A DNA stretch of 64,000 nucleotides from Gammaproteobacteria bacterium (GCA_016194635.1 JACQBC010000026.1:62001-126000); one strand, 5' to 3'; shown: positions 8,504 to 18,997, numbered from the stretch's first letter. The notes: generated from the sequence alone by a model not told the origin. A program made the numbers and translations.

Positions 8504-9421
8504 GTGTTTAGTGTGTTGGTACAAATGGCTGGGTTGATTCTGTGTGGTGTGGTCTGGCGGCGGATTCAACCGGCCGGTTTAACCCATCAACATACCCGCA
8601 AGGTTTTAACCTCACTGGTGTATTATCTGTTGCTACCGGCGTTGGTGCTGACGGTGTTGTGGCAAGCACCCTTGGGAAGCACCACGCTATTAATTGCGCT
8701 CAGCGCGGCCGCGGGTGTACTGCTGGGTTTGCTGGGTGCACAGCTAACCTGCCGTCTCTGCAAACAGGCCCCCGCGCAAAGCGGTGCCATGATCCTGGCG
8801 GTGGCTTTCCCCAACGTGACCTATCTGGGTTTACCCGTGTTGGAAGCAACCTTCGGTCCCTGGGCGCGCAGTTTAGCGATCCAGTACGATTTATTTGCCT
8901 GTACTCCCTTATTGTTTACCGTGGGCATGCTGCTGGCAGCGCGTTACGGTCAAGGCGAGCCCAAGGCATTCAATATCTGCAGCGAGTTAGTGCGCATTCC
9001 GGCATTATGGGCTGCCGTGGCCGCGACGTGTTTGAATCTGTTGGCGGTACCTTTTCCGCCGCTGCTGGCCGGGTTATTGGAACTGCTGGGGCGTGGCGTG
9101 GTGCCATTGATGTTATTTTCGATCGGGTTGAGTTTAGCGTGGGATGCGCAAAGTCTACGCCGCTTACCGCCGTTGGCGATGGTCGCAACCTGGCGTTTGT
9201 TATTGGTACCATTATTGGTGTTAGTAGTGGCGACGCTACTGGGACTGCAGGGCGAACAGCGCGTCGCGGTGGTCATGGAAGCGGGTATGCCGAGTATGGT
9301 GCTGGGTATTATGGTATGTGATCGGTTTAATCTGGATGTGGATCTGTACGCCAGCGCCGTGACCGTGACCACGGGGTTGAGTGTGTTTACATTACCGTTG
9401 TGGCATCAGATTATTTTGTGA
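8504..9421 (+). CDS. AEC-family (auxin efflux carrier-like) transporter
   Basis: A 305-residue integral membrane protein with about ten hydrophobic segments in the AEC pattern, including VLTSLVYYLLLPALVLTVL near the start and AVVMEAGMPSMVLGIMV in the second half. GTG 8504 was preferred to GTG 8498 because AGGAGG ends at 8497, too close to the first but correctly spaced for the second. AEC carriers move small organic anions or amino acids across the inner membrane; the substrate here is unknown. It stands alone between the protease and a DUF4149 gene, after about 180 bases of non-coding DNA. Confidence 0.82.
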   Translation: MFSVLVQMAGLILCGVVWRRIQPAGLTHQHTRKVLTSLVYYLLLPALVLTVLWQAPLGSTTLLIALSAAAGVLLGLLGAQLTCRLCKQAPAQSGAMILAVAFPNVTYLGLPVLEATFGPWARSLAIQYDLFACTPLLFTVGMLLAARYGQGEPKAFNICSELVRIPALWAAVAATCLNLLAVPFPPLLAGLLELLGRGVVPLMLFSIGLSLAWDAQSLRRLPPLAMVATWRLLLVPLLVLVVATLLGLQGEQRVAVVMEAGMPSMVLGIMVCDRFNLDVDLYASAVTVTTGLSVFTLPLWHQIIL

Positions 9422-9525
9422 GGGATTACTCCGCAACGCGCTGTATCACGTGGATTGTAGATAGTGCTCGTTAAAATTGTGCAATACGGATCAATTGTCC
9501 CCAGTCTTTTGTTACGATCACGCGC

Positions 9526-9972
9526 ATGGCGAAATTCTATTTAGGACTCGAACGTATCCTACTCACCCTCTGGATAGGCGGGAGCTGGGTAGTGGGCTAT
9601 ATCGTAGCCCCGGTCTTATTTTCCATGCTCGCAGACAGGAACACGGCGGCTCTGGTGGCGGGCAAGTTGTTTAATCTCATGAGTTTAATCGGTTTTGCCT
9701 GCGGTGCGGGATTATTGGCCCTGTTGTTCCGCCAATCCGGGGTTGGCGTTTGGAAACGCTGGCAAACGTGGTTACTTACGCTGTTATTACTGAGCGCGGC
9801 GCTTGGCTATTTTTATTTTTCCCCGGCTATCGAGGCCATGCGTCAATCGGGCGAGGCCGCCCGAGCCAGCCGTGAATTTAAATGGCTGCACGGCCTGTCC
9901 GCCATATTGTATTTGTTGAGCAGTGTTGCAGGAGGGGTCCTGGTGTTGGGGGGAATACAACGCCGCGAATAG
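9526..9972 (+). CDS. DUF4149 membrane protein
   Basis: A 148-residue protein with four predicted transmembrane helices, beginning at ATG 9526 with RILLTLWIGGSWVVGYIVAP, a hallmark of DUF4149. The conserved polar stretch between helices 3 and 4 contains REFKWLHGLSAILYL. In many gammaproteobacteria a DUF4149 gene sits beside yhbY, rlmE and ftsH, exactly as here, which supports the call. Its function is not known. It converges with yhbY, with only 31 bases between the two stop codons. Confidence 0.85.
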   Translation: MAKFYLGLERILLTLWIGGSWVVGYIVAPVLFSMLADRNTAALVAGKLFNLMSLIGFACGAGLLALLFRQSGVGVWKRWQTWLLTLLLLSAALGYFYFSPAIEAMRQSGEAARASREFKWLHGLSAILYLLSSVAGGVLVLGGIQRRE

Positions 9973-10003
9973 TACTGGGGGTGCGCTTTTGGGCAGATCC
10001 ACC

Positions 10004-10297
10004 TCATGGGGGTAAGACTATGGTGGGTTTCTCGGCGCGGCGATAAAACACCCCCAGGTGGCCAATCTGTTGAATGACCTCCCCGCCGCTATCGGTTGCA
10101 ATTTGTGCGATTAATTCGCGCCGCTGCTCGCGTTCGCTGACATTGATCCGTACCTTGATCAACTCGTGGTGAGCGAGCGCCAAATCGATTTCGTGCAGGA
10201 CGTTTTGGGTCAACCCGTGTTGCCCTAGAATGACCGTGACCTTGCGCGGATGCGCCATCTTGCGTAAATACAAGCGTTGTTTTGCGGTGATTTTCAT
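10004..10297 (-). CDS. yhbY: Ribosome assembly RNA-binding protein YhbY
   Basis: A 97-residue CRS1/YhbY-domain protein that binds pre-50S ribosomal particles. ATG 10297 gives the typical N-terminus MKITAKQRLYLRKMAHPRK; the longer frame upstream adds a non-conserved tail. The conserved stretch VILGQHGLTQNVLHEID and the later LIKVRINV are visible. It is divergent from rlmE, whose start is 63 bases away, so the two genes share a promoter region containing a TATACT on the plus strand. Confidence 0.93.
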   Translation of the reverse strand: MKITAKQRLYLRKMAHPRKVTVILGQHGLTQNVLHEIDLALAHHELIKVRINVSEREQRRELIAQIATDSGGEVIQQIGHLGVFYRRAEKPTIVLPP

Positions 10298-10360
10298 GCT
10301 GGTATACTCTAGTGATATTGCTGTTGCGACAGTGTAACGCATCAAGGCTGTTTTTCACCC

Positions 10361-10984
10361 ATGTCCCGTTCTAAATCGAGCCAGCGCTGGCTGCATGCGC
10401 ATTTCAAAGACCCTTACGTGAAGCTGGCCCATGCCGCGGGGTTACGTTCCCGGGCGATCTTTAAGCTTAAAGAGATCGATCACAAGTATAACCTCATTAA
10501 ACCAACGGGAACTATTATTGATTTAGGGGCTGCCCCAGGCGGCTGGTCCGAATATGCCGCCCAGCAAGCAGGAGCGCGTGGTACGGTAATTGCTTTGGAT
10601 ATTCTACCCATGCAGACCCTGCCCGGGGTCGGTTTTATCTTGGGAGATTTTACCCAAGCCGCAGTGTTGGAACAGTTAGTGGCAGCTTTACAAGGCCGTC
10701 GGGTTGACCTTGTAATGTCAGACATGGCGCCCAATATGAGTGGAATAAAGGGTGTAGACCAACTTAAAAGCATTTACTTGGCGGAATTAGCGTTAGAGTT
10801 CGCCACGGGGGTATTAAACCAGGGCGGCCATTACTTGGTTAAACTGTTTCATGGTGAAGGTTTTGACACGTATGTGAAGTCGGTACGCGGGTTGTTTGAC
10901 AAGGTTCAGGTGATAAAACCCGAGGCTTCCCGTGCCAAATCGAGTGAAGTTTATCTACTGGCCAGGCACTACTCGAAGACCTGA
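10361..10984 (+). CDS. rlmE: 23S rRNA 2'-O-ribose methyltransferase RlmE
   Basis: A 207-residue SAM-dependent methyltransferase (FtsJ/RrmJ) that modifies U2552 of 23S rRNA, a late step of 50S maturation. The SAM loop is DLGAAPGGWSEYA (54-66). The K-D-K-E catalytic set is visible as a Lys in FKLKEID (35/37), D121 in MSDMAP, K161 in LVKLFHGEGF and E196 in SSEVYLLAR. Length matches the family. It precedes ftsH, the same arrangement as in Escherichia coli, where the pair responds to heat shock; no heat-shock promoter was identified here. Confidence 0.96.
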   Translation: MSRSKSSQRWLHAHFKDPYVKLAHAAGLRSRAIFKLKEIDHKYNLIKPTGTIIDLGAAPGGWSEYAAQQAGARGTVIALDILPMQTLPGVGFILGDFTQAAVLEQLVAALQGRRVDLVMSDMAPNMSGIKGVDQLKSIYLAELALEFATGVLNQGGHYLVKLFHGEGFDTYVKSVRGLFDKVQVIKPEASRAKSSEVYLLARHYSKT

Positions 10985-11043
10985 CTATACTATAATCTAT
11001 GCCCTTGACGCTGAATTACTGTATTTAACGAAGAGGTAACATC

Positions 11044-12969
11044 TTGAGCGACTTAGCAAAAAATATCATCCTGTGGGTCATCATCGCCTTTATCCTGATG
11101 ACGGTGTTCAAGCAATTAAGCGTCACGAGCAATCAACTTGAATTGACGTACTCAAGTTTTTATGAGGAAGTTATCAAGCAGCAGATCCGTGAAGTTACCA
11201 TCACCGGCCGTTCGATCAGCGGGGTGCGCAATGACGGCAGCCGATTCACAACCTACAGTCCCGAAACCGATAATCATAAATTAATTACCGATTTATTAAA
11301 TAACAAAGTCACGATCAAGGGCGAAGATCCACAGCAAAGCGTGTGGATGCAAATGTTGATCTCGTGGTTCCCGATCTTTTTGATTGTGGGGTTATGGATT
11401 TTCTTTATGCGTCAAATGCAAGGCGGCGGCGGCGGCCGTGGTGCATTGTCATTTGGCAAGAGCCGGGCGCGAATGTTGGGCGAGGATCAGGTCAAGATCA
11501 CGTTCAACGACGTGGCCGGAGTGGATGAAGCCAAGGAAGAAGTCGGTGAGCTGGTGGAGTTCTTGCGCGACCCCGGCAAGTTCCAAAAGCTCGGCGGCAA
11601 GATCCCGCGCGGGGTGTTGATGGTAGGTCCCCCCGGAACCGGTAAGACTCTATTAGCCAAGGCTATCGCGGGCGAAGCCAAGGTACCGTTTTTCACCATC
11701 TCGGGCTCGGATTTCGTCGAAATGTTTGTCGGCGTGGGCGCCTCGCGGGTACGTGACATGTTTGAGCAGGCCAAGAAACATGCCCCTTGTATTATTTTCA
11801 TTGACGAAATCGATGCTGTCGGGCGCCATCGCGGCGCGGGCCTGGGCGGTGGTCATGATGAACGTGAACAAACCCTCAACCAATTATTAGTCGAAATGGA
11901 CGGTTTTGAAGGTAACGAAGGCGTGATCGTGATCGCCGCGACCAACCGTCCCGATGTATTAGATCCGGCCTTATTACGCCCCGGCCGTTTTGACCGTCAG
12001 GTGGTGGTGCCCTTACCCGATTTGCGTGGGCGTGAGCAGATCCTCAAAGTACATATGCGTAAAGTGCCCTTGGGCGATAATGTTGAACCCAAGGTAATTG
12101 CGCGCGGTACCCCAGGATTTTCCGGCGCGGATTTGGCGAATATAGTCAACGAAGCCGCTTTGTTTGCGGCGCGTGCCAATAAACGCCTGGTCGGTATGGA
12201 GGAGTTTGATAAAGCCAAAGACAAGATCATGATGGGCGCGGAACGTAAATCCATGGTGATGAGCGAGAAGGAAAAGAAATTGACTGCCTATCATGAGGCC
12301 GGGCATGCGATTGTGGGTCGCATGGTGCCGTCGCATGATCCAGTGTACAAAGTCAGCATTATCCCGCGCGGGCGTGCCCTGGGTATTACGATGTTTTTAC
12401 CTGAAGAGGATCGCTATAGCTATAGCAAAGAACGCCTCGAAAGCAGTATTTCCAGCTTGTTTGGCGGGCGCATTGCTGAAGAATTGATTTTTGGAGCGGA
12501 GAATGTTACCACCGGTGCGTCGAACGACATTCAACGTACTACCGATTTAGCGCGGAACATGGTGACCAAGTGGGGTTTGTCCGAAAAACTTGGGCCCCTG
12601 ACCTACAGCGAGGAAGACGGTGAAGTGTTTCTGGGACACTCTGTGACTAAACACAAAAATCTTTCCGATGAGACCGCGAATCTGATCGATGCGGAAGTAC
12701 GTAACATCATTGATCGCAATTACGAACGCGCCAAGAATATTTTGGTTGCGCAATTAGATAAACTGCACGCTATGGCGGATGCCTTAATCAAATACGAAAC
12801 CATCGACGGTGAACAGATCGAGGCCATTATGGCGGGGCGTAGCCCACACCCACCCGAAGGTTGGGATGACCACGATCCCACTCCTAGCGGTGACCTCAGC
12901 GAAGGTAAGAGCGCCGGTGATGATAAAAAAGGCGGTGGCCAAATTGGCCGTCCTGCAAGCGAACATTAA
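11044..12969 (+). CDS. ftsH: ATP-dependent zinc metalloprotease FtsH
   Basis: A 641-residue membrane AAA+ protease that degrades misfolded membrane proteins and short-lived regulators. The start is TTG 11044, supported by AGAGG at 11032-11036 and by the first transmembrane segment [13 protein letters not shown] directly after it. A second transmembrane helix lies near residues 100-122, followed by a Gly-rich linker. Walker A GPPGTGKT is at 195-202 and Walker B is FIDEID. The zinc site HEAGH is at 417-421. The C-terminal tail is polar. It is followed by an intrinsic terminator, so ftsH ends its own unit before folP. TATAAT at 10991-10996 is a possible -10 box, but no good -35 accompanies it. 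Confidence 0.97.
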   Translation: MSDLAKNIILWVIIAFILMTVFKQLSVTSNQLELTYSSFYEEVIKQQIREVTITGRSISGVRNDGSRFTTYSPETDNHKLITDLLNNKVTIKGEDPQQSVWMQMLISWFPIFLIVGLWIFFMRQMQGGGGGRGALSFGKSRARMLGEDQVKITFNDVAGVDEAKEEVGELVEFLRDPGKFQKLGGKIPRGVLMVGPPGTGKTLLAKAIAGEAKVPFFTISGSDFVEMFVGVGASRVRDMFEQAKKHAPCIIFIDEIDAVGRHRGAGLGGGHDEREQTLNQLLVEMDGFEGNEGVIVIAATNRPDVLDPALLRPGRFDRQVVVPLPDLRGREQILKVHMRKVPLGDNVEPKVIARGTPGFSGADLANIVNEAALFAARANKRLVGMEEFDKAKDKIMMGAERKSMVMSEKEKKLTAYHEAGHAIVGRMVPSHDPVYKVSIIPRGRALGITMFLPEEDRYSYSKERLESSISSLFGGRIAEELIFGAENVTTGASNDIQRTTDLARNMVTKWGLSEKLGPLTYSEEDGEVFLGHSVTKHKNLSDETANLIDAEVRNIIDRNYERAKNILVAQLDKLHAMADALIKYETIDGEQIEAIMAGRSPHPPEGWDDHDPTPSGDLSEGKSAGDDKKGGGQIGRPASEH

Positions 12970-13053
12970 GCGGTCTATACCACGGGGTGGTGTAGCGAAC
13001 GGATGTCTAAAGCAGCGTCACGATCGGTGGGTTTAACGGCTGATCTACCTAAC

Positions 13054-13085
13054 AACGGCGGTTACTAATACCGCCGTTTTTTATT
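13054..13085 (+). terminator. Intrinsic terminator after ftsH
   Basis: AACGGCGGT (13054-13062) pairs with ACCGCCGTT (13070-13078) around a 7-nt loop and is followed by TTTTTT. This is a classical Rho-independent terminator, 85 bases after the ftsH stop and just ahead of folP. Confidence 0.88.
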
Positions 13086-13100
13086 ATTCATTAATTTTCT

Positions 13101-13928
13101 ATGCGATTAACCTGTCGAGACAAAATATTGGATTTGTCGCGCGCTTGCGTGATGGGGATTTTGAATGTAACCCCGGATTCATTTTTTGATGGGGGCAGTT
13201 TTACCACACCCGATGCCGCGTTAGCCCAAGCGCGCCGTATGCTGGAACAGGGTGCCGGGATTATTGATGTGGGCGGCGAATCGACCCGGCCAGGGGCGCA
13301 AACCATCAGCGTACAACAAGAACTAGACCGGGTAATCCCGGTTATCGAGGCACTTTGTAGTGAATTGGATGTGATCATTTCCATCGATACCCAGAAGCCC
13401 GAGGTGATGCGCGCGGCGGTGCAGGCTGGCGCCGGCATGATCAACGATGTGTATGCGCTGCGTAATACCCAAGCCCTGGTGACGGCCGCCGCCCTTGAGG
13501 TGCCGGTGTGTGTCATGCACATGCAAGGTGAGCCGCGTAGCATGCAACACCAGCCCCACTATGGCGATGTGCTGGGGGAGGTAAAAACTTTTTTGGTTCA
13601 ACGCCGTGAGGCGTGCCGTACGGCGGGTATACCTGATGAGCGGATCATTTTTGATCCTGGGTTTGGATTTGGTAAACAGTTGGCGCACAATCTGCGGCTA
13701 TTTAAACACTTGGGTGAATTCGCCGCTCTTGGTCAACCGCTGTTAGTGGGGGTGTCACGTAAATCGATGCTCGGCGCAATCTTGGATTTACCGGTGCAAC
13801 AGCGGCTGCAGGGGAGCACGGCCTTGGCGGCGTTGGCGATATGGTTGGGTGCGCGTATTATACGCGCCCATGATGTCGCGGCGACCTTGCAGGCAATCCG
13901 CGTGATTGAAGCTGTACAACAGGCTTAG
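13101..13928 (+). CDS. folP: Dihydropteroate synthase
   Basis: A 275-residue TIM-barrel enzyme that joins dihydropterin pyrophosphate with p-aminobenzoate in folate synthesis. Signatures seen are [14 protein letters not shown] (loop 1), [12 protein letters not shown] (loop 2), IDPGFGFGK-like DPGFGFGKQ, and GVSRKSMLG near the phosphate site. Length is normal. No clear ribosome binding site precedes ATG 13101. It lies 16 bases upstream of glmM, the common ftsH-folP-glmM order, and is probably co-transcribed with it. Confidence 0.96.
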   Translation: MRLTCRDKILDLSRACVMGILNVTPDSFFDGGSFTTPDAALAQARRMLEQGAGIIDVGGESTRPGAQTISVQQELDRVIPVIEALCSELDVIISIDTQKPEVMRAAVQAGAGMINDVYALRNTQALVTAAALEVPVCVMHMQGEPRSMQHQPHYGDVLGEVKTFLVQRREACRTAGIPDERIIFDPGFGFGKQLAHNLRLFKHLGEFAALGQPLLVGVSRKSMLGAILDLPVQQRLQGSTALAALAIWLGARIIRAHDVAATLQAIRVIEAVQQA

Positions 13929-13944
13929 CACAAAGGACATAACG

Positions 13945-15288
13945 ATGGCACGAAAATATTTTGGCACAGACGGCATTCGCGGCCGGGTCGGCGAAGCGCC
14001 GATCACGCCGGATTTTATGATGCGCCTTGGCTGGGCGGCGGGCAAAGTGTTTGCCAGTCACAGCGGTGATAGCAGAGTATTGATCGGTAAGGATACACGT
14101 ATTTCCGGTTATATGTTTGAGTCCGCCTTGGAAGCGGGTTTGTCCGCCGCGGGGGCGGATGTGATGTTGCTGGGCCCAATGCCGACACCGGGCATTGCTT
14201 ATTTAACCCGAACCCTACATTGCAACGCCGGTATTGTTATCAGCGCCTCGCACAATCCGTTTGATGACAACGGTATTAAATTCTTTTCGGCCGAAGGCAC
14301 TAAATTACCCGATGAGGTTGAACAGCAGATCGAAACGGTCATCGATACCCCGATGGTGACCAATACCTCCGCGCAACTGGGCAAGGCGATGCGCGTAAAA
14401 GACGCCGATGGACGTTATATTGAATTCTGCAAGAGCTCGGTGCCGTTTAGTTTAACCTTGAATGGATTGCGCATTATTTTAGATTGCGCCAACGGCGCGA
14501 CCTACCATGTCGCTCCTAGCGTTTATACTGAATTAGGGGCCAGTGTCACCCCCATAGGGATACAGCCGGATGGATTAAATATTAATTTGAATTGCGGCTC
14601 GACCAAACCCACTATCTTGCAACAAGCGGTCAAGAGCCAACAAGCTGATCTTGGCATTGCCCTAGACGGAGATGGTGATCGGGTCATCATGGTGGATCAC
14701 ACGGGTGAGCTTGTTGATGGCGATGAATTGCTGTTTATCATCGCCAATGAGCGGATCCGCAACGGCAGTATGCACGGAGGCGTGGTGGGAACCTTGATGA
14801 GTAATTTGGGTTTGGAACATGCCTTGTCGGCGGCCAACATTCCCTTTGCGCGTGCCAAAGTGGGCGATCGCTACGTGATGGAACTGATGCAATCCCGACA
14901 ATGGCAGATCGGTGGAGAATCGTCCGGGCATATCATCTGTTTAGATCGCACCACCACCGGTGACGGGATTATTTCTTCCCTGCAAATTCTGGCGGCGATG
15001 GTCACTTCAGGTAAATCGTTATACGAATTACGTTCGGCGATGCACAAATACCCGCAAACATTGTTGAATGTCAGAATGGTCAAACCGATTGATGTCCAGA
15101 TTCATCCACGGGTGCAACAGGCGGTGCGTGCCGCCGAGACTTGCCTGGCTGACCACGGTCGTGTGTTGTTGCGGCCCTCGGGAACCGAGCCGGTGGTGCG
15201 GGTGATGGTCGAGGGCCGCGATGCGGCTCAGGTGCAGCAATTAGCGACGGAGATCGCCGCCGCCGTCAAAGCCGCCGTCGTTGGCTAG
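13945..15288 (+). CDS. glmM: Phosphoglucosamine mutase
   Basis: A 447-residue enzyme converting glucosamine 6-phosphate to glucosamine 1-phosphate for cell wall precursors. ATG 13945, preceded by AAAGGA, gives the canonical start [13 protein letters not shown]. The phosphorylated serine is S102 in [12 protein letters not shown]. The metal loop is DGDGDR and the phosphate loop RPSGTEP lies near the C-terminus. All four expected motifs are intact and the length is typical. Confidence 0.97.
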   Translation: MARKYFGTDGIRGRVGEAPITPDFMMRLGWAAGKVFASHSGDSRVLIGKDTRISGYMFESALEAGLSAAGADVMLLGPMPTPGIAYLTRTLHCNAGIVISASHNPFDDNGIKFFSAEGTKLPDEVEQQIETVIDTPMVTNTSAQLGKAMRVKDADGRYIEFCKSSVPFSLTLNGLRIILDCANGATYHVAPSVYTELGASVTPIGIQPDGLNINLNCGSTKPTILQQAVKSQQADLGIALDGDGDRVIMVDHTGELVDGDELLFIIANERIRNGSMHGGVVGTLMSNLGLEHALSAANIPFARAKVGDRYVMELMQSRQWQIGGESSGHIICLDRTTTGDGIISSLQILAAMVTSGKSLYELRSAMHKYPQTLLNVRMVKPIDVQIHPRVQQAVRAAETCLADHGRVLLRPSGTEPVVRVMVEGRDAAQVQQLATEIAAAVKAAVVG

Positions 15289-15389
15289 GCGTCGAGGCTT
15301 AACCCCTTGGTTTTTACATTGATTTCTAAGGCTTATAACGGTAAGCTTTCGCGCTCTTTTTTGTCCTTTGATGTTGGGAGCTATAACGC

Positions 15390-16145
15390 ATGCGTACCCC
15401 TCTAATAGCGGGTAATTGGAAAATGAACGGCTCCCGCGCCAGTGTGAAGGAATTATTAAACGGGGTGGTGGCAGGAATAACCGAGGTGAAGCGTGCGGCG
15501 GTGGCGGTATGTGTACCTTATATATATATTCCAGAGGTCGCCAGCCGCCTGCAGGGCACGCCGGTTGCGTGGGGTGCCCAGAATGTCAGTACCGAGTCCA
15601 AGGGCGCGTATACGGGCGAAATTGCCGCTGCCATGCTGATGGATTTTGGCTGCCGTTACGTGATTGTCGGCCATTCCGAGCGGCGCACCCTTTACGCCGA
15701 GACGGATGCCGGCGTCGCCAAGAAATATGGGATGGTTACCGCTGCGGGTATGACGCCTATTTTTTGCCTGGGCGAGACGTTGGAAGAACGCGAGCGTGGG
15801 GTCACCGAACAGGTAGTGACACGCCAGCTCAAAGCGGTAATCGATATGCACGGGGTTAAAGCCTTGCAAGTGGGTGTGATAGCCTATGAACCGGTTTGGG
15901 CGATTGGCACCGGCAAAACCGCCACACCGCAACAGGCGCAAGCGGTCCATGCTTATATCCGTGGCCGCATCGCCGAATATGACAAGACGGTTGCCGCGGC
16001 GGTGTTGATTCAATACGGCGGCAGTATGAATGCACAAAACGCCGAAGAATTATTGGCCATGCCCGATATCGACGGTGGTCTGATTGGGGGCGCTTCACTC
16101 AAGGCGGATGATTTCTTAACAATTTGTAAGGCAGCAAATCGCTGA
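15390..16145 (+). CDS. tpiA: Triosephosphate isomerase
   Basis: A 251-residue glycolytic enzyme interconverting dihydroxyacetone phosphate and glyceraldehyde 3-phosphate. The catalytic residues are visible: K11 in GNWKMNG, H95 in VGHSERR and E167 in AYEPVWAIGTG. It lies about 100 bases after glmM; a weak TTTACA/TATAAC pair with a short 15-nt spacer (15313-15339) could be its own promoter. secG follows after 10 bases, the usual tpiA-secG pair. Confidence 0.97.
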   Translation: MRTPLIAGNWKMNGSRASVKELLNGVVAGITEVKRAAVAVCVPYIYIPEVASRLQGTPVAWGAQNVSTESKGAYTGEIAAAMLMDFGCRYVIVGHSERRTLYAETDAGVAKKYGMVTAAGMTPIFCLGETLEERERGVTEQVVTRQLKAVIDMHGVKALQVGVIAYEPVWAIGTGKTATPQQAQAVHAYIRGRIAEYDKTVAAAVLIQYGGSMNAQNAEELLAMPDIDGGLIGGASLKADDFLTICKAANR

Positions 16146-16155
16146 AGGTTGATCC

Positions 16156-16527
16156 ATGTTACACAATATCTTATTAGTGGTCCATGTCATGCTGGCCTTG
16201 GGTATGGTCGGTTTGATTCTATTGCAACAAGGCAAGGGTGCCGACGCCGGCGCGGCGTTTGGCAGCGGTGCTTCAAGCACGGTATTTGGCGCGCGTGGTT
16301 CGGCTTCGTTCCTAAGCCGTACGACCGGGTTACTGGCGGCATTATTTTTTATAACTAGTTTAAGTCTGGCCTATTTGGCCCGGCAAGATGTCAAACCCAG
16401 CAGTGTTACCGATATAAAGCAAACCCAAGTTGAAACGCCCGCGTCGGCTGCGGCGAGTAAGACAACCGGTTTGCCGGTCGAAGCGCCGCCGCCCACCGCG
16501 GCGCCGAATAACCTGCCGGTAAATTGA
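16156..16527 (+). CDS. secG: Preprotein translocase subunit SecG
   Basis: A 123-residue inner-membrane subunit of the SecYEG channel. Two transmembrane helices (about 2-24 and 52-72) flank the conserved cytoplasmic loop [20 protein letters not shown]. The C-terminal tail is rich in Ala, Pro and Thr. It follows tpiA by 10 bases and precedes a leucine tRNA by 18, the conserved tpiA-secG-tRNA-Leu arrangement of proteobacteria. Confidence 0.96.
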   Translation: MLHNILLVVHVMLALGMVGLILLQQGKGADAGAAFGSGASSTVFGARGSASFLSRTTGLLAALFFITSLSLAYLARQDVKPSSVTDIKQTQVETPASAAASKTTGLPVEAPPPTAAPNNLPVN

Positions 16528-16545
16528 GGGGTGCTAGATTTTTTT

Positions 16546-16630
16546 GCCGAAGTGGTGGAATTGGTAGACACGCTATCTTGAGGGGGTAGTGGCGTAAGCT
16601 GTGTGGGTTCGAGTCCCACCTTCGGCACCA
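16546..16630 (+). tRNA. tRNA-Leu (GAG anticodon)
   Basis: The 85-nt gene has acceptor GCCGAAG pairing with CTTCGGC, discriminator A, and an encoded CCA. The anticodon stem CTATC/GGTAG encloses the loop TTGAGGG, so the anticodon is GAG, read as leucine (CUC/CUU). A long variable arm of the class II type and the T-arm GTGGG-TTCGAGT-CCCAC are present. It lies just downstream of secG. Confidence 0.96.
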
Positions 16631-16682
16631 ATATTAGTTTTTTTATTCACGGCGGCAGCTGGATGTATTAGCAAGTTTTACT

Positions 16683-17318
16683 ATGACAATCGAGCAGTTT
16701 GTTACTGACTATGGCTATCTCGCTATCCTGCTGTGGACCTTTGTCGAAGGGGAAACGGTTGTGATTGTGGCAGGCTTTTTTGCCCATTTGGGGCTGTTGA
16801 ATATTGAGCTGGTCATCTTAACCGCGTTGCTGGGCAGTTTTAGTGGCGATCAACTCTATTATTATATTGGCCGTCATGGCGGCGCCAAGTATATCGCCAA
16901 GCGCAAGTCTTGGCAGATGAAAGCCGAATGTGTTTACCGTATTTTACGCCGCCATCAAAATTTGCTGATTGTGAGTTTTCGTTTTTATTACGGGGTGCGC
17001 AATATCACACCCTTTGCGATTGGCGCCGCCAATATCCCACGGTTGCGGTTTTTTATCTTGAATTTTATCGGTGCCACGGTGTGGGCGGTAGTTTTTAGTT
17101 ACGGCGGTTATTTTCTAGGGAAAACACTCAAACAATTTATTGACGATTATCACCACTATGCATTGCTTATATTAGGGGGATTAATCGCCATTGTAATGTT
17201 GGCGAGTCTGGTGAGGAAACTCTGTCAATCACGCGCCAGCAAAATTTCGCTAGACGATAGCAAGGCGGTTGTCACACCTACCTGTATGGATACCCCTCCA
17301 CCCGCGGATCCTCCCTAA
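16683..17318 (+). CDS. DedA-family membrane protein
   Basis: A 211-residue protein of the DedA/VTT family, thought to act in membrane lipid transport and envelope homeostasis. Family motifs seen are EGETVVIVAGFFAHLG near residue 22, GDQLYYYIGRHGG, and FRFYYGVRNITPFAIGAANIP, followed by two further transmembrane segments. The C-terminus ends in a Pro-rich tail. It is inserted between the tRNA-Leu and the complex I operon, transcribed in the same direction, and has no obvious terminator after it. Confidence 0.88.
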   Translation: MTIEQFVTDYGYLAILLWTFVEGETVVIVAGFFAHLGLLNIELVILTALLGSFSGDQLYYYIGRHGGAKYIAKRKSWQMKAECVYRILRRHQNLLIVSFRFYYGVRNITPFAIGAANIPRLRFFILNFIGATVWAVVFSYGGYFLGKTLKQFIDDYHHYALLILGGLIAIVMLASLVRKLCQSRASKISLDDSKAVVTPTCMDTPPPADPP

Positions 17319-17417
17319 GTGAGTAGCCGACGTGAATTATCATCAGCGATTTTTTTTATACCCCCTAAAATTCATTTAACTAGCTGTAATACCAAGCGAT
17401 TTTTCCAAATCGCGCGC

Positions 17418-17446
17418 TTGACCTCATTATCCGTCTGACCTAGACT
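17418..17446 (+). promoter_or_regulatory. Candidate sigma-70 promoter of the nuo operon
   Basis: TTGACC (17418-17423) and TAGACT (17441-17446) are separated by 17 bases, about 90 bases before nuoA. A small hairpin, GCGATTT-TTCC-AAATCGC, lies immediately upstream (17396-17413). This is sequence resemblance only. Confidence 0.5.
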
Positions 17447-17533
17447 CACCAGCACTTTTCTGTAAGCACTAAATTTCAGTGCGTGAGCCGCCGCAGGTGG
17501 CGATAAAAACAAAGATGAGGTAGGACGCCATTC

Positions 17534-17890
17534 ATGTTAGAGAACTACCTGCCAGTATTGTTGTTCATGAGCGTGGGACTTATTATCGGTGTTGTAATGA
17601 TTGCCCTGGGATTTGTGCTTGGGCCGCAGCGACCTGACAGTGAGAAACTTTCCGCCTACGAATGCGGTTTTGAGGCCTTCGAGGATTCCCGCATGAAGTT
17701 CGATGTACGTTACTACTTAGTAGCCATCTTATTTATTCTCTTCGATTTAGAAATCGCCTTTTTATTTCCGTGGGCAGTAGTGTTGGAAAAGATCGGCATC
17801 TTTGGGTGGGTGGCGATGCTGGTTTTTCTCGCCATCCTGGTGGTGGGATTTATTTACGAATGGAAAAAAGGAGCGTTAGAATGGGAATAG
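17534..17890 (+). CDS. nuoA: NADH-quinone oxidoreductase subunit A
   Basis: A 118-residue membrane subunit of complex I with three transmembrane helices. The conserved [23 protein letters not shown] loop lies between helices 1 and 2 (shown here as YECGFEAFE and FDVRYYLVA), followed by [12 protein letters not shown]. It is the first gene of a complete 14-gene nuo operon and overlaps nuoB by 10 bases. Confidence 0.97.
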   Translation: MLENYLPVLLFMSVGLIIGVVMIALGFVLGPQRPDSEKLSAYECGFEAFEDSRMKFDVRYYLVAILFILFDLEIAFLFPWAVVLEKIGIFGWVAMLVFLAILVVGFIYEWKKGALEWE

Positions 17891-18360
17891 AAGGTGTCCT
17901 CAATAAAGGTTACGCCACCACCACGCTCGATAGTTTAATCAACTGGGCGCGAACCGGATCGATGTGGCCCATGACCTTCGGGCTCGCCTGTTGTGCGGTT
18001 GAGATGATGCACGCCGCCGCGGCGCGTTACGATTTGGATCGTCTGGGCATGGTGTTCCGGCCCAGTCCGCGACAATCCGATGTGATGATCGTGGCCGGTA
18101 CCTTGGTGAATAAAATGGCTCCGGCGTTACGTAAGGTCTACGACCAGATGCCGGAACCGCGCTGGGTGATCTCCATGGGCTCCTGCGCCAATGGCGGTGG
18201 TTATTACCACTATTCCTATTCGGTGGTGCGTGGTTGTGATCGCATTGTCCCCGTCGATGTGTACGTGCCCGGTTGTCCGCCCACGGCGGAAGCCCTGATC
18301 TATGGCATCATGCAGTTGCAAAATAAAATCCGGCGTACCAATACGATCGCCCGGGTATAA
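17881..18360 (+). CDS. nuoB: NADH-quinone oxidoreductase subunit B
   Basis: A 159-residue peripheral subunit carrying iron-sulfur cluster N2. Ligand cysteines are seen in [22 protein letters not shown] and [15 protein letters not shown] 17881 with AGGAG upstream gives the standard N-terminus; longer frames read into nuoA. Length and motifs are typical of short-form bacterial NuoB. Confidence 0.97.
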   Translation: MGIEGVLNKGYATTTLDSLINWARTGSMWPMTFGLACCAVEMMHAAAARYDLDRLGMVFRPSPRQSDVMIVAGTLVNKMAPALRKVYDQMPEPRWVISMGSCANGGGYYHYSYSVVRGCDRIVPVDVYVPGCPPTAEALIYGIMQLQNKIRRTNTIARV

Positions 18361-18380
18361 CCACGACTGGAAAATCCCGC

Positions 18381-18995
18381 ATGTCGACCTATTACAAGCA
18401 ACTGGCGCAACGTATTCAAGAACGTTTTGGTGATCGTATCTCCAGCGCCGGTATCAGTTTAGGCGAACTCACGATTACCATTGATAAGGGTTGTCTTTTA
18501 TCGATCGCAGAAATTTTGCGTGATGAAGCCGATTTTGCGTTCGAACAACTGATCGATCTGTGCGGGGTTGATTATTCCGATTATGGCAACGGTCGTTGGG
18601 AAGGTCCACGTTTTGCAGTGGTGTATCACTTGTTGTCGGTCACCCTCAATCATCGCTTGCGTTTAAAGGTGTTTGTCGATGGTGAGCCGCCGCTGGTGGA
18701 CTCGGTAAATGGGATCTGGGCGTCCGCCAATTGGTTTGAGCGCGAGGCCTTCGATTTATTCGGGATTTTGTTCAGCGGTCACCCGGACCTGCGGCGTATC
18801 TTGACCGACTATGGTTTTATCGGTCACCCGTTTCGTAAGGACTTCCCCTTGATCGGCACCGTCGAAATGCGTTACGACCCGGAGCAAGGCCGTGTGGTCT
18901 ATCAGCCGGTGAGTATCGAACCGCGGGTGAATCAACCGCGCGTGGTGCGCGACGATCACCGTTATGTCGACCGTGAATTACCCGCCGAGAAGTAA
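18381..18995 (+). CDS. nuoC: NADH-quinone oxidoreductase subunit C
   Basis: A 204-residue connecting subunit (30-kDa family) with the signature [20 protein letters not shown] and RKDFPL. It is a separate gene from nuoD, unlike the fused NuoCD of enteric bacteria. It stands 20 bases after nuoB and 2 bases before nuoD. Confidence 0.97.
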   Translation: MSTYYKQLAQRIQERFGDRISSAGISLGELTITIDKGCLLSIAEILRDEADFAFEQLIDLCGVDYSDYGNGRWEGPRFAVVYHLLSVTLNHRLRLKVFVDGEPPLVDSVNGIWASANWFEREAFDLFGILFSGHPDLRRILTDYGFIGHPFRKDFPLIGTVEMRYDPEQGRVVYQPVSIEPRVNQPRVVRDDHRYVDRELPAEK

Positions 18996-18997
18996 TC

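Noticed and set aside
8542-9321. Long second frame (259 codons) inside the AEC carrier gene
   Set aside because: It overlaps a clear membrane carrier, is rich in Arg, Gly and Cys, and has no family resemblance.
15456-16037. Minus-strand frame of 193 codons opposite tpiA
   Set aside because: Antisense to a complete, conserved enzyme, with no recognisable domain.
16546-17533. Genomic island at the tRNA-Leu gene
   Set aside because: No integrase, no direct repeat of the tRNA end, and normal housekeeping genes follow.
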